DNA of 64,000 nt from positions 1-64,000 of the forward strand of contig PACL01000033.1 in the NCBI GenBank assembly GCA_002700095.1. The letters run 5' to 3'. Source of the stretch: Fulvimarina sp. Its GTDB lineage: Bacteria; Pseudomonadota; Alphaproteobacteria; Rhizobiales; Rhizobiaceae. The notes under the pieces were generated by a model. It had not been told where the DNA came from. It made no database searches and worked only from the letters and a program-made list of their open reading frames with translations. Below, in pieces: positions 62,934 through 64,000 of this stretch; position 1 is the first letter of the stretch; every line of letters starts with the position of its first letter. Both the position numbers and the translations under genes were made by a program.

Positions 62934-63410
62934 ATGTCCGAGGACGCCAAGCCCCAGCCGGCATGGACAAAGCGCCGAATGTCAGGCGGCGATTGGACCG
63001 ACGAGGCTTCGAGCAGAACTCCCGAACCCGCCGACCGGACGATTCCGGTGAAGATGACGGCAAGCGAGTTGGCGGAATTTGATGCCACCATCGCCCCGCT
63101 CGGGCTCAAACGGAACCGCGCCTTGCGGATCGCGGCGCGCCGGATCGGTGGGTTTCTGGAAGCCGACCCAGAGACGCTTGCGGCCATCCGAGACATTCAG
63201 GCCCAGATCACCGGCATCGCGAGGAACGTGAACCAGATCGCGAAAGCGGCGAACCGGACCCACGACCCGGACTATCGCGCCTTCATGGAGGAGCGCCGCG
63301 AACTCGGTAAGGCGCTCGCGCGCCTTGAGCGGCATCTTCTCAAGATCACGATTACCGCCGCACGGCGGGACGATGGAAAGGCGCGCTTGTGCCGGGCGGC
63401 GTCCGAATGA
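62934..63410 (+). CDS. VirD1/MobC-like relaxosome accessory protein
   Basis: 158 aa from ATG 62934. RHH-like DNA-binding part (IPVKMTASELAEFDATIAPL, LKRNRALRIAARRIGGFL) and the MobC/VirD1-like helix IARNVNQIAKAANRTHDPD. Assists the relaxase in opening oriT, which lies 34 bp upstream. Overlaps the relaxase gene by 4 nt. Confidence 0.82.
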   Translation: MSEDAKPQPAWTKRRMSGGDWTDEASSRTPEPADRTIPVKMTASELAEFDATIAPLGLKRNRALRIAARRIGGFLEADPETLAAIRDIQAQITGIARNVNQIAKAANRTHDPDYRAFMEERRELGKALARLERHLLKITITAARRDDGKARLCRAASE

Positions 63411-64000
63411 GTGCTCGCGTCGTCGATCTGCTGGCGAACGGACGCGCGGCGCCGGCCTACGTGTCGGCGGTCGATGCCGTCATGGGCGAGGATTGGGGCG
63501 AGGTCGACTTCAAGGGCAAGGCGCGCGCGCAGATGCGCCAGTCCATCGCGGCGGCGCACGAGGTGGACATTGCGCCCGGCGGCGCGCCGATGTTGCCGAC
63601 CGTTCCCGGCAGCAACGCCCAGGCCGTGGTGAAGATGGTTCGATCCGGCGGCGCCCGGAACGCGGCCGGATTGAAGGCGCAGATGGCCTATCTCGCGCGT
63701 CAGGGCGACGTCGAACTGCAACGCTCCGAGCGGTACATGGGGATCGAGCTCGATGCCGAGGAGGCAGAGACCATGGTCGATGCCTGGAACATGCCGGCGA
63801 ACGGAGAGGGAAAGGCCGACCGCACGTCGCACTTCATCGTCAGCTTTCCGCAGGACACCAACCATGGCGCGGCCGACCGCGCGGGGCGCGCATGGGCCGA
63901 GGAGATGTTCGGCTCCGGCCAGTATGGCGGCGACAGCTTCGACTACTACACGGCGTTTCACACCGACCGCGACCATCCGCATACGCATGTCGTCGTGCAT
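63407..64000 (+). CDS. virD2: VirD2-like relaxase (5' part, runs off window)
   Basis: 198 codons visible from ATG 63407. AYLARQGDVELQRSERYMGI, SHFIVSFPQDTNHG and YYTAFHTDRDHPHTHVVVH, the last with the H-x-D-x2-H-x-H-x3-H metal site of MOBP/VirD2 relaxases. It would nick the border-like oriT and stay bound to the 5' end. The C-terminus is outside the window, so a nuclear-localisation tail cannot be judged. Confidence 0.88.
   Translation, partial: MSARVVDLLANGRAAPAYVSAVDAVMGEDWGEVDFKGKARAQMRQSIAAAHEVDIAPGGAPMLPTVPGSNAQAVVKMVRSGGARNAAGLKAQMAYLARQGDVELQRSERYMGIELDAEEAETMVDAWNMPANGEGKADRTSHFIVSFPQDTNHGAADRAGRAWAEEMFGSGQYGGDSFDYYTAFHTDRDHPHTHVVVH

Overview
The window looks like part of a large alphaproteobacterial plasmid, most likely from the Rhizobiales. 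The evidence is a repA-repB partition pair, a VirC1/VirC2/VirD1/VirD2-type mobilization module with a T-DNA-border-like oriT, an ArdC anti-restriction gene, three toxin-antitoxin loci, a serine resolvase, IS21 and IS630 remnants, and families typical of that order (EipB, BTLCP peptidase, HWE kinase, TRAP transporter). Coding DNA is GC-rich throughout; a few AT-rich islands (about 48.28-48.55 kb and 50.45-50.60 kb) stand out. I see no rRNA, tRNA or CRISPR array.

Layout. 1-6.0 kb: metal and ion transport with decay (partial Na/Ca exchanger, HMA-CDF exporter with divergent CmtR-like ArsR, frameshifted ZIP gene, two SAM methyltransferases, lgt and a CDF gene both cut at a 42-bp palindromic IS scar). 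6.4-12.7 kb: envelope genes (BTLCP peptidase, two L,D-transpeptidases, PpiC interrupted by an amber codon, SleB hydrolase, EipB). 12.8-20.1 kb: Zn/Cd/Pb P-type ATPase followed by a copper/periplasmic run (DUF411, PCuAC, SCO, lipoprotein, degenerate PCuAC, a third L,D-transpeptidase). 20.2-27.1 kb: MerR regulator with three matching operators, acyltransferase, DsbA, CtaG, CDF, intact ZIP, DsbB-DsbA, broken ynfA. 27.2-31.1 kb: resolvase-WGR pair and a KaiC/HWE kinase/receiver operon. 31.3-39.3 kb: IS21 remnant, hipBA, and a cusBA-type RND efflux operon with two small secreted proteins. 39.3-45.4 kb: IS630 remnant and the replicon (repB, repA, duplicated antisense-RNA leaders, HTH initiator candidate). 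45.7-52.4 kb: plasmid hypotheticals, a TrbM-like protein, a TA pair with a nonsense-mutated toxin, ardC, a second hipBA. 52.7-61.1 kb: a hexonate catabolism cluster with GntR regulator and TRAP transporter. 61.2-64.0 kb: virC2-virC1, oriT, virD1-like and the start of a virD2-like relaxase.

How it fits together. The metal part combines cytoplasmic export (P-ATPase, CDF, RND), periplasmic copper handling (PCuAC, SCO, CtaG, DUF411) and envelope repair/thiol oxidation (L,D-transpeptidases, SleB, Dsb). A MerR protein appears to tie the P-ATPase at 12.9 kb to genes at 20-21 kb through near-identical 19-bp-spacer promoters. The plasmid backbone is the most unusual part: two copies of a leader with a conserved antisense promoter, antisense terminator, sense attenuator and start site, and a border-like oriT whose predicted polarity makes the transferred strand the template for ardC and hipBA. 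Gene decay (ZIP, lgt, CDF, ppiC, ynfA, toxin, cupin, transposases) is frequent and often sits at mobile-element junctions.
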